This document shows, piece after piece, positions 1-5,972 of a stretch of DNA of 5,972 bases (the first letter of the stretch is position 1; each line of letters starts with the position of its first letter). This DNA comes from Akkermansiaceae bacterium UBA1506. Its GTDB lineage: Bacteria; Verrucomicrobiota; Verrucomicrobiia; Verrucomicrobiales; DEV007. Under the pieces are notes generated by a model. It made no database searches, was not told where the DNA came from, and saw nothing but the letters and a program-made list of their open reading frames with translations. The stretch lies in NCBI GenBank assembly GCA_002323995.1, contig DCQY01000139.1, forward strand, positions 25,460 to 31,431, read 5' to 3'. Position numbers and translations under genes: made by a program.

Positions 1-33
1 TAAAAGTGGGAAAGTGAAAAGAAGGTAGAGTTG

Positions 34-49
34 CCGGGCAGATGCCCGG
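34..49 (-). terminator. GC-rich hairpin just downstream of gyrB, weak terminator candidate
   Basis: CCGGGC (34-39) pairs perfectly with GCCCGG (44-49) around a 4-base loop. The hairpin starts about 8 bases after the gyrB stop codon on the minus strand. The following minus-strand bases are pyrimidine-rich (CAACTCTACCTTCTTTTC) but contain no continuous U run. It may be a weak or Rho-assisted terminator, or a 3' stabilising hairpin before a downstream gene outside the window. Confidence 0.4.
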
Positions 50-57
50 AATTTGCT

Positions 58-2628
58 TTAGATGTCCAGGTTTCGAACGCTTAGCGCGTTATCTTCGATG
101 AATCTGCGGCGGGGCTCGACGACGTCTCCCATGAGGATGGTGAAAATCCGGTCAGCTTCGACCTGATTGTCTTCGTCCAGTTTAACGCGAAGCAGCTTGC
201 GGCAGGTCGGATCCATGGTGGTGGTGAACAGCTCTTTGGCGTTCATTTCCCCCAACCCCTTGAATCGTTGGATTTGCATGCCGCGTCGTCCGATTTCGAT
301 TACCGTGTCCAGAATCTGAGGGATGCTGAAGATCGGATGGGTGCGGGCGTTCTCACCGTCGCCTTCGGCAATCTCGAAGAGCGGTTTGTCCTCGTCGGAA
401 AACTTCGCCATGCTGACGCCTTTTTCTTCTAGTTTTGAAATAAGCTTGGAGATCGAGCGAGCTTCGTGAATTTCGATGAGGCGGGCACGGCGGATGGGGC
501 CATCAGCTTTGGTGGCCGGCTGCTGGGCATCCTCTTCAGAGGTCTCGTCTTCGGAAGCTTCGCGCTCGAAAAGATCGAGGTCCTCATTCTCGGTGGCGAA
601 GTCACGCAGAGCGGCTTCATCGAGAAAGTATTTCACGAAAACTTCGTTACCCTCGCGAACCTGAACGAGGTATTCGGGTAGTTCGGTGTCTTCGCCGTGG
701 CCAAGGTATTCTTGAAAGTCACCGGCGTTGCGGGTGATGATGTCGCTGTAACGATTCAGTTTTTCAAGTCCCTGAAGGATTTCCATCAGGTCTCCGGAGT
801 CAATCTCCTTGGCCTCACCATTGGCCAGACTGCGCAGGATGACGTCGTCGGCGCCGAGTTGGATCAATATTTGACTGAGTTCGCTGTCGTCCTGGACATA
901 CTGTTCCTTCTTGCGTCGAGTGATCTTGTAGAGCGGCGGTTGGGCAATGTAGACATAACCGCGCTTAACCAACTCGAGCATCTGGCGACAGAAGAAGGTT
1001 AGGAGGAGAGTTCGAATGTGAGATCCATCGACGTCGGCATCTGTCATGATGATGATCTTGTGGTAGCGGACTTTCTCGATGTTGAAGGCGCCTTCCTGAT
1101 CTCCGTCGCCAATGCCGGCTCCAATGGCGGTGATCATGGTTTGGATCTCCTTGTTCTGAAGCACCTTATCGAGGCGGGCCTTTTCCACATTAATGAGCTT
1201 ACCGCGGATTGGCAGGATCGCTTGGGTGCGACGGTCGCGCCCCTGCTTGGCGGAGCCACCCGCGGAATCACCCTCAACGATGTAGAGTTCGGATTCCGAG
1301 GGGTCGCGGGAAGAGCAGTCAGCCAATTTGCCGGGTAGACCACCGCCGGACATGGCAGACTTCCGCACGGTCTCTCGAGCCTTCCGCGCCGCTTCGCGGG
1401 CGCGGGCGGCATTTGCGATCTTCTCTACCATTTTCTTAGCGAGAATCGGATTCTCTTCGAAGAATTCGGAGAAACCTTCGTAAACAATGGAGCTGATCAC
1501 ACCCTCGACTTCGTTATTGACCAGCTTCTCTTTGGTCTGAGAGCTGAAGCGTGGGTTGGGGTGTTTGACCGAGATAATGGCAATGATACCCTCACGACAG
1601 TCGTCACCAGTAATCGCCGGATCCTTATCCTTAAGCAACTTGTTGGCCTTGGCATAGTTGTTGACTGCACGGGTCAGCGCGGCACGAAAACCGGAGAGGT
1701 GGGTTCCGCCATCGCCGTTCGGGATCGAGTTAGCAAAGCAAAGGATGTTCTCATGGTAGTCCGTCGTGTACTGCATCACGATGTCGGCATAACAATCGTC
1801 TTCGACGGTTTTGCCGGCGTCATCGATTTCGACCATGCGCTTGCCGTTGAGCACGATAGGTTCTTCGTGAACACGTTCCTTGTTCTCTGCGAGCTGGTCG
1901 ACGAATTCGACGATACCTCGCTCGTAGAAGAACTCTTTTTTCTTTTTCGAATCGGCCCGCTCGTCGATCAGGTTGATGCGAATACCTGGGTTCAAGAAAG
2001 CCAGTTCCCGAAGTCGAGTGGAGAGGTAGTCGAAGTTGAAGTCGATGCCTCCGGTAAAGATCGTGGTATCAGGGAAGAAGGAGATCTTCGTGCCAGTCTG
2101 CGATTTGTCTTTGAGTTCACCGACCACTTCGAGCGGCTTGGTCGTGGCGCCGCGTTCGAAAGCGATGTGGTGAATTTTTCCATCGCGATAGACGTCAGCG
2201 GTGAACCAATCGGAGAGAGCATTTACACACTTGGCGCCGACGCCGTGGAGACCACCAGAGAACTTGTAGGCGCCTTGTCCGAACTTGCCACCGGCGTGCA
2301 GATTGGTCAGCACCAGCTCAACTGCCGGGATACCAAATTTGGGGTGCATGTCGACCGGGATACCTCGCCCGTCATCCTCCACCGAGATCGAGCCATCGGC
2401 GTGAATGGTGATGGTGACCTTGTCGCAAAATCCGGCGAGGTGTTCGTCGATCGAGTTATCGAGCACCTCGAAAACGGTGTGGTGAAGACCTCGTTCAGTG
2501 GCGGGATCGCCGATATACATTCCCGGACGCTTTCGAACCGCCTCGAGGCCCTCCAGCTTGTCAATTTGTCCGGCATCGTAATCTCCGGATGGCTTCGGGG
2601 GCTCGTTGGCTTCAGCGGCGTCTGACAT
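58..2628 (-). CDS. gyrB: DNA gyrase subunit B (ATPase/TOPRIM subunit of type IIA topoisomerase)
   Basis: GyrB pairs with GyrA to introduce negative supercoils using ATP. The 856-residue product is complete. The GHKL ATPase domain shows the N-box EVLDNSIDE (54-62, catalytic E54), DDGRGIP (85-91), HAGGKF (111-116), GGLHGVGAK (125-133) and QTK (364-366); K366 contacts the gamma-phosphate in this family. R148 aligns with the E. coli novobiocin-contact R136. The TOPRIM domain shows EGDSAGG (452-458), LPIRGKLINVEKAR (472-485) and the metal-binding TDADVDGSH (529-537). The C-terminal marker QRFKGLGEMN (787-796) is intact. An insert of roughly 175 residues lies between QPPLYK (563-568) and that marker, as in E. 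coli GyrB and unlike the 638-residue B. subtilis type. It contains a variable acidic stretch (about 687-702). The insert and overall motif pattern favour GyrB over ParE. The ATG at 2626-2628 lies 26 codons before the conserved LEGLEAVRKRPGMYIG, a normal distance, but no Shine-Dalgarno sequence precedes it. gyrA, dnaA, dnaN and recF are not visible. Confidence 0.98.
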   Translation of the reverse strand: MSDAAEANEPPKPSGDYDAGQIDKLEGLEAVRKRPGMYIGDPATERGLHHTVFEVLDNSIDEHLAGFCDKVTITIHADGSISVEDDGRGIPVDMHPKFGIPAVELVLTNLHAGGKFGQGAYKFSGGLHGVGAKCVNALSDWFTADVYRDGKIHHIAFERGATTKPLEVVGELKDKSQTGTKISFFPDTTIFTGGIDFNFDYLSTRLRELAFLNPGIRINLIDERADSKKKKEFFYERGIVEFVDQLAENKERVHEEPIVLNGKRMVEIDDAGKTVEDDCYADIVMQYTTDYHENILCFANSIPNGDGGTHLSGFRAALTRAVNNYAKANKLLKDKDPAITGDDCREGIIAIISVKHPNPRFSSQTKEKLVNNEVEGVISSIVYEGFSEFFEENPILAKKMVEKIANAARAREAARKARETVRKSAMSGGGLPGKLADCSSRDPSESELYIVEGDSAGGSAKQGRDRRTQAILPIRGKLINVEKARLDKVLQNKEIQTMITAIGAGIGDGDQEGAFNIEKVRYHKIIIMTDADVDGSHIRTLLLTFFCRQMLELVKRGYVYIAQPPLYKITRRKKEQYVQDDSELSQILIQLGADDVILRSLANGEAKEIDSGDLMEILQGLEKLNRYSDIITRNAGDFQEYLGHGEDTELPEYLVQVREGNEVFVKYFLDEAALRDFATENEDLDLFEREASEDETSEEDAQQPATKADGPIRRARLIEIHEARSISKLISKLEEKGVSMAKFSDEDKPLFEIAEGDGENARTHPIFSIPQILDTVIEIGRRGMQIQRFKGLGEMNAKELFTTTMDPTCRKLLRVKLDEDNQVEADRIFTILMGDVVEPRRRFIEDNALSVRNLDI

Positions 2629-2716
2629 AGAAAAAGTCTGGGGGTGAATGGACCGAAAAACAGTCTTCAGAACGATCCTAAAAATCCCCCTGAAAACAGC
2701 GATTTTCCAAGACCCT

Positions 2717-2745
2717 TTAATACGTTAGAACCCCCAAAATATCAA
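2717..2745 (-). promoter_or_regulatory. Candidate sigma70-type promoter of gyrB
   Basis: On the minus strand, TTGATA (2740-2745) lies exactly 17 bases upstream of TATTAA (2717-2722). The -35 matches consensus at 5 of 6 positions. The -10 matches at 4 of 6, and lacks the conserved final T. Transcription would begin near 2710, giving a gyrB leader of about 80 bases. The spacer contains a run of five G on the minus strand. This is a pattern match only. Confidence 0.45.
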
Positions 2746-2757
2746 GGTCTTGAACAT

Positions 2758-2775
2758 CTTTTCAGGCATGAAAAG
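2758..2775. repeat. Perfect inverted repeat, operator-like, upstream of the gyrB -35
   Basis: CTTTTCA (2758-2764) and TGAAAAG (2769-2775) form a perfect 7-base dyad around GGCA. It lies 12 bases upstream of the proposed gyrB -35, a typical position for an activator or repressor site. A related shorter dyad, CTTTTtgAAAAG, follows at 2790-2801. No regulator is recognised, and AT-rich sequence makes such dyads fairly easy to obtain by chance. Confidence 0.35.
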
Positions 2776-2827
2776 CCACTTTTTTTTGCCTTTTTGAAAA
2801 GATCCTAAAAAAGGCCCGAAAATTGGC

Positions 2828-2877
2828 AAAAAAACCCCAATTTTGAGCCGAAAACTAAGTCAAATTGAGGGGTTTTT
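2828..2877. terminator. Bidirectional intrinsic terminator-like hairpin
   Basis: CCCC (2835-2838) pairs with GGGG (2869-2872). The flanking A5 (2830-2834) pairs with T5 (2873-2877). The inner arms AATTTTGA (2839-2846) and TCAAATTGA (2860-2868) pair with small bulges (one base on the left, two on the right), leaving a loop of about 13 bases. Read leftward, the stem is followed by seven U (complement of 2828-2834); read rightward, by five U. The leftward version looks stronger. It separates the gyrB promoter from any leftward transcription arriving from the HAD/TPR side. Confidence 0.6.
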
Positions 2878-2887
2878 ATAGGATTTA

Positions 2888-2922
2888 GACAGGCGATTTT
2901 TCAAAAACCAACTAAGCCTGTC
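2888..2922. repeat. 7-base perfect inverted repeat (hairpin candidate)
   Basis: GACAGGC (2888-2894) is complementary to GCCTGTC (2916-2922), with a 21-base spacer that contains TTTTTCAAAAA, itself able to fold. There is no U run after it in either direction, so it does not look like a terminator. It could be part of a structured RNA or a protein-binding dyad. Confidence 0.35.
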
Positions 2923-2962
2923 GAGCTGCCAAGTCGATCTGACTCCTTTTCATCGAAAATCG

Positions 2963-2977
2963 GGTGATTTTTTCACC
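2963..2977. repeat. Short hairpin candidate GGTGA-T5-TCACC
   Basis: GGTGA (2963-2967) and TCACC (2973-2977) are perfectly complementary around five T. The stem is only 5 bases, so stability would be modest. Its role is unknown. Confidence 0.3.
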
Positions 2978-3095
2978 TTCTTTTGTGTCCTCGATGATGA
3001 CAATTCGAGCAAGGCAGCGGGTTGGCAGGATTGCGTCTTTTGCGGAGGTAACCCTCATCGAGCATTATTGAGTGCTTGCCATTCTCCTGCAGGGC

Positions 3096-3102
3096 GGGAA
3101 GG
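3096..3102 (+). promoter_or_regulatory. Ribosome binding site that supports the HAD start
   Basis: GGGAAGG ends 10 bases before the ATG at 3113. It is the best-placed purine-rich site upstream of the HAD gene and supports this ATG over the earlier in-frame TTG at 3068. A stronger Shine-Dalgarno match, GGAGGT at 3044-3049, is 18 bases from that TTG, which is too far for normal use. Confidence 0.5.
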
Positions 3103-3112
3103 TTTGACGGGA

Positions 3113-3766
3113 ATGCTCGCTTCTCCCAAGCCCTTATTGATCTTTGATTTTGACGGTACTCTGGCAAATACGTTGGATACTGGCATCGGAATTTTTAACG
3201 AACTCGCCGAGAGTTATAATCTTAATACGGTGACCATTGAGGAGGCTCGCGAACTGCGAAATCTAAATACTCGGGCTTTGTTGGATCATCTGGGTATTTC
3301 CCGCTTGATGGCAGTTAAGCTGGGCGCGCACATTCGCAAAATTCTTCACGAGCGAATGGAGGACGTGGAGTTATTCCACGGAATTCGTGAAGCAGTGTTA
3401 GAACTTCACGCCTCTGGATTTAAAATAGGCATCTTGAGTTCCAACTCGTCCGATAATGTGAGGACGTTCTTGAATCGCTGTGATTTGCTGAGCTGTTTTT
3501 CTTTTATCGAAGCGGGAGTCAGTCTCTTCGGAAAGCCTCAGCGTATCCTCAACGTCATAAAAAAGGAGAAGGCTGATCCAAGTTGCGTCATGTATATCGG
3601 CGACGAAACCCGCGACATGGAAGCTGCTCGAAAGAGCAAGGTCAGTGGGGTCGCTGTTTGTTGGGGGGTTAATGAGCGTGAGGCGATGGAGACAGAAGGG
3701 CCTGCTTTCTGCATCGATGAACCTTCTGAATTAATTCGTGTAGCTCACGAATTCGAGGCTTCCTAA
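3113..3766 (+). CDS. HAD-superfamily hydrolase, phosphoglycolate phosphatase (Gph)-like
   Basis: Predicted cytoplasmic phosphatase of 217 residues, the usual size for the Gph/HAD-IA group. All four HAD motifs are visible. Motif I is FDFDGT (11-16), with nucleophile D12 and acid/base D14. Motif II is ILSSN (107-111). Motif III is K141 in FGKP. Motif IV is YIGDETRDMEAAR (161-173), with acidic D164 and D168 for Mg2+. Residues of about 20-90 between motifs I and II fit a small helical C1 cap. I chose the ATG at 3113 because GGGAAGG (3096-3102) precedes it at good spacing and because motif I then lies at residue 12, as in relatives. The frame stays open upstream with a TTG at 3068, but that extension shows nothing conserved. 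The substrate cannot be told from sequence: 2-phosphoglycolate is one family option, and other small phosphoesters are equally possible. The gene is divergent from gyrB and converges on the TPR gene, with 7 bp between stop codons. It looks slightly richer in AT than gyrB. Confidence 0.93.
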   Translation: MLASPKPLLIFDFDGTLANTLDTGIGIFNELAESYNLNTVTIEEARELRNLNTRALLDHLGISRLMAVKLGAHIRKILHERMEDVELFHGIREAVLELHASGFKIGILSSNSSDNVRTFLNRCDLLSCFSFIEAGVSLFGKPQRILNVIKKEKADPSCVMYIGDETRDMEAARKSKVSGVAVCWGVNEREAMETEGPAFCIDEPSELIRVAHEFEAS

Positions 3767-3773
3767 TCAGGGG

Positions 3774-5972
3774 CTATTCCCAGACCCAGTGCTTGAGCCG
3801 CAATTGTTCGGCCAGGTTAGCAGCATCGATGGCACGAGGGCCTTCAATAAGGGAAAGCTTATCAGCAATTTTGATCGCCCCTGCCCAGTCATTATTCTGC
3901 TTTAGGATCCTGATAGCGGAGAATCCAGCACGAAAAACCCACTCGTTTTCTTCGAGTGATATTTCGCTGCCGAGAATCTCATCGATGGACTCTTCAGAAA
4001 TCATTGAGCGGTAGATTTCTAGGGCAACATTGGGCCGTCCCAGAGCTTCGAGGCATTTTGCCCGACGAACGGCAGCATTGTAACGGTAAGCCACGGGGAG
4101 GTCCTTGATATTGGAAAGTCGAGCAAAGATCTCGGAAGCTTTCATGAGTGACGGGGCTTTGTCTTGAGTGCTTAAAGATTCAAGATAATAAGAATAGCCG
4201 ATGTCAGCGAGAACTGCGTAATGCAGCGCCGACTCGTCGGCCGTGTCCTCAAGCAATACCTGCATTTCAAAGCGTGCTTCTTCGTAACGGTCTCTGGCAA
4301 GTAGAGCCAAGCCCAGTTCGTGTCGCGCCTGCTGTGCAAATGGGCTGTTGCTCCCAGCGATTACCTGCCATCTTTCTAACGTAGCGTCTTCGCCATGACT
4401 GGACTTGGCAGCGAAGAACTCGGCAGCGTCCGCGTAGGGAGATTCGGGAAACTTTTCAACGATGAGCTTAAGCTTTTCGCGTGCTTCTCCGAAGTTGCCG
4501 CCTTTGAGTTGCTGGGAGCCCAGTAGCATGGCGACTTCGGGAAGGTAGGAAGAATTTGGCCAATTGGAGACAAAGGTCTCGGCCTGTTGGGTGACGCCTG
4601 CAGGATTGTTGTCGATGAGTTCCAGCCAGATAGAGGTGTAGTCGAGTCGCTCATTTTGAGTGAGCGTTAGGGGCTGAGACTTGAGTTCTTCGAAAATTTC
4701 TCGTGCGGCTTGCGGCCGAGAGGGAACCTGGTTCAGGTGGATTTCTGCCAGTGCGAGGCGCGCGTCGACATTGGACCGGTGCTTAGGATAATCACGGATA
4801 AATTCCTGCAGACTGACGAAGGCTTCCGGATCTCCCTCAGTCGCCAGATAAAGGCCGCCGATATAGCTCAAGTCGGCTATGAAGGGGGATCGCGGATTGT
4901 GATCGGCAAGTTTTTGGCGGGCGGCCTTATAACCGTTAAGGTCGCCAGCCTGCAGCGATGAAAGGGCAGCGTTAAATGCAGACCTGCTTCGGTCGATTCC
5001 TTTGAGCGACTGTGCCTTGGTCAGGAAAAGTCGGGACGCCGTTCGGAATTCTTTGTTTCGGAAGGCAGATGAAGCAGCGATGAAATGACTTCTAACGGGT
5101 TCGGCAAGCAGTTCCATTTCTACTGCGGACGGTAGCTCTTCATCAAATGCTTGTCCTTCGAGTGAAAGCCGAAGGCGTGCCTCGCGTTGGAGCGGATGGT
5201 CAGGAGTGGAGGCGGTAATCTTTAGTGCCTCAGTGAGATCGGCTCCGACACTAAACAGAACTTCTTCAAAAAAACTGGCGGTTATTGTAGCGGGGTGGCT
5301 TGAGTCGTTGATCCAGCCTTCGATTCGTGTCCGGATCGCAGTATCGTTAGGATCCACTCCTGTTGATTCCAGTAGAAGGAATCCGACCAGACTTTTGGAA
5401 GTATCCTCTGCTAGGTCGATTATTTCGCAGGCGATCTCGGCCGCCTCCGTGTTTCGATTTAGCCCAACTAGTGCTGCTATTTTGATTCGTGTAGCCGTTA
5501 GTCTTTCACTGAAGCTTAACTCTTGAGGTGTGGTGTTATCTTCCAGAATTCTGAGAGCTTCTCCGTGATTTCCGGCGAGAACTGCAATGCGGGCCAATTC
5601 TGCTCTTTCCCGTTGGGATATGGGAGTAAACATCGAGGAGGCTGCAGCAAGAGCCTCCGCGGCTGAGCCGCTTAGGGCGAGGCTTCGGAGATAGCGGAGC
5701 GTGATGTTTCGATCTTCGGTTTTTCCCGAGTTGATCAAAGTGCCAAAGGTCTCTGCCGCTTCGGTAAATCTTTCTTCTTCATAAAAAGCAATCCCGGCCC
5801 ACTGCAGAGTGCTGCCGGATGGGGCAATGATGGGATTTTCTTCTAGCCACTTTGTTGCCAGTGATGCTTCACTGTTCCGCACAAAAGACTCGAGGAGCCG
5901 GGAGGCGACGAAGTCTCGCTCCAGGTCACCGCCACCGCTTTGTTGGAGGAGGTCCCATGTTTCCAAGAATTG
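3774..5972 (-). CDS. Large tetratricopeptide-repeat (TPR) protein, 5' end outside the window
   Basis: The reading frame is open to the right edge, so 732 codons plus the TAG stop are visible and the N-terminus is missing. A TTG at 5964-5966 is in frame, but the frame continues upstream of it and I do not take it as the start. The protein is almost entirely alpha-helical with TPR-like helix pairs. Numbered from the first visible codon, examples are about 57-82, 299-320, 474-506, 548-575, 628-656 and 678-707. The middle part repeats a pattern typical of BamD/YbgF-type TPRs, with a proline-containing turn followed by an alanine-rich helix: NPRSPFIAD (359-367), YPKHRSNVDA (395-404), WPNSSYLPEV (471-480) and FPESPYADAA (508-517). 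No catalytic motif, Cys pair or internal membrane segment is evident; a signal peptide, if any, would be off-window. The likely role is a protein-interaction scaffold, possibly at the cell envelope, but this is inference and no specific function can be assigned. The C-terminus ends LKHWVWE. Confidence 0.88.
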   Translation of the reverse strand, partial: QFLETWDLLQQSGGGDLERDFVASRLLESFVRNSEASLATKWLEENPIIAPSGSTLQWAGIAFYEEERFTEAAETFGTLINSGKTEDRNITLRYLRSLALSGSAAEALAAASSMFTPISQRERAELARIAVLAGNHGEALRILEDNTTPQELSFSERLTATRIKIAALVGLNRNTEAAEIACEIIDLAEDTSKSLVGFLLLESTGVDPNDTAIRTRIEGWINDSSHPATITASFFEEVLFSVGADLTEALKITASTPDHPLQREARLRLSLEGQAFDEELPSAVEMELLAEPVRSHFIAASSAFRNKEFRTASRLFLTKAQSLKGIDRSRSAFNAALSSLQAGDLNGYKAARQKLADHNPRSPFIADLSYIGGLYLATEGDPEAFVSLQEFIRDYPKHRSNVDARLALAEIHLNQVPSRPQAAREIFEELKSQPLTLTQNERLDYTSIWLELIDNNPAGVTQQAETFVSNWPNSSYLPEVAMLLGSQQLKGGNFGEAREKLKLIVEKFPESPYADAAEFFAAKSSHGEDATLERWQVIAGSNSPFAQQARHELGLALLARDRYEEARFEMQVLLEDTADESALHYAVLADIGYSYYLESLSTQDKAPSLMKASEIFARLSNIKDLPVAYRYNAAVRRAKCLEALGRPNVALEIYRSMISEESIDEILGSEISLEENEWVFRAGFSAIRILKQNNDWAGAIKIADKLSLIEGPRAIDAANLAEQLRLKHWVWE

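Larger units (their letters stand above)
2629..3112. other. AT-rich intergenic region between divergent gyrB and HAD genes
   Basis: This 484-base stretch contains no convincing gene. It is visibly richer in A and T than the flanking genes and full of A and T runs. It holds the gyrB promoter candidate, several inverted repeats, a bidirectional terminator-like hairpin and the HAD ribosome binding site. I looked for tRNA-like T-arms, SRP RNA core sequence and DnaA boxes (TTATCCACA type) and saw none. Short open frames on the minus strand (2973-3065 and 2912-2953) have neither well-placed ribosome sites nor recognisable homology. Confidence 0.8.

Noticed and set aside
1204..1206. Arginine (R475) at the position of E. 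coli GyrB K447, a quinolone-resistance site
   Set aside because: Arginine is a normal residue here in many wild-type GyrB proteins, so it gives no sign of resistance.
1561..2625. Plus-strand frame of 354 codons opposite the N-terminal half of GyrB
   Set aside because: It is in register with gyrB, has no recognisable motif, and is explained by absence of TTA, CTA and TCA codons in a clear GyrB gene.
2912..2953. Minus-strand 13-codon ORF beginning MKRSQ
   Set aside because: Too short, no ribosome site, no context for a leader peptide.
3044..3049. Strong Shine-Dalgarno-like GGAGGT upstream of the HAD gene
   Set aside because: No ATG, GTG or TTG lies at normal spacing; the nearest in-frame start (TTG 3068) is 18 bases away, and the ATG at 3113 has its own site.
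2973..3065. Minus-strand mini-ORF with a CSNCHHRGH cluster resembling part of a zinc knuckle
   Set aside because: Only 30 codons from the ATG at 3063-3065, no ribosome site at proper distance, last knuckle cysteine missing, and no family recognised. A longer version would overlap the HAD coding start.
2629..3112. Possible replication origin in AT-rich DNA beside gyrB
   Set aside because: No TTATCCACA-type DnaA boxes seen, and no dnaA, dnaN or recF in the window.
3767..3781. GGG/CCC pairing between the HAD and TPR stop codons as a terminator
   Set aside because: Only three pairs are possible and there is no U run in either direction.
5964..5966. TTG as the start codon of the TPR gene
   Set aside because: The frame stays open to the window edge, there is no ribosome site in view, and a start in the middle of a helical repeat protein is unlikely.

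Overview
The window holds three protein-coding genes and one AT-rich intergenic region. No RNA gene, insertion sequence, CRISPR array or phage gene can be supported. It looks like an ordinary bacterial chromosome. GyrB is the long Gram-negative type, with an insert of roughly 175 residues in its C-terminal half. Together with the general feel of the protein, and a large repeat-rich TPR protein nearby, this makes me lean towards the PVC group, perhaps Verrucomicrobiota (Opitutae-like). That placement is an inference from memory of family members, not from a search.

Layout. Positions 1-57 are the tail downstream of gyrB, with a small GC hairpin. Positions 58-2628 (minus) are a complete gyrB, the ATPase/TOPRIM subunit of DNA gyrase. 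Positions 2629-3112 are a non-coding, AT-rich region between the divergent genes gyrB and the HAD gene. It holds a plausible sigma70-type gyrB promoter, several inverted repeats and a bidirectional terminator-like hairpin. Positions 3113-3766 (plus) encode a HAD-superfamily phosphatase of the Gph type with all four catalytic motifs. Positions 3774-5972 (minus) encode a large TPR-repeat protein whose 5' end lies outside the window.

The genes do not look like one pathway. The HAD gene sits on the plus strand between two minus-strand genes. It converges on the TPR gene with a 7-bp gap and no room for a terminator. The first recognisable leftward terminator beyond the TPR gene lies past the whole HAD gene, at about 2828-2877. 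The TPR transcript could therefore run antisense through the HAD gene and stop just before the gyrB promoter. This transcriptional layout, and the structured gyrB upstream region, are the points most worth checking. I did not find a clear novel system in this window.
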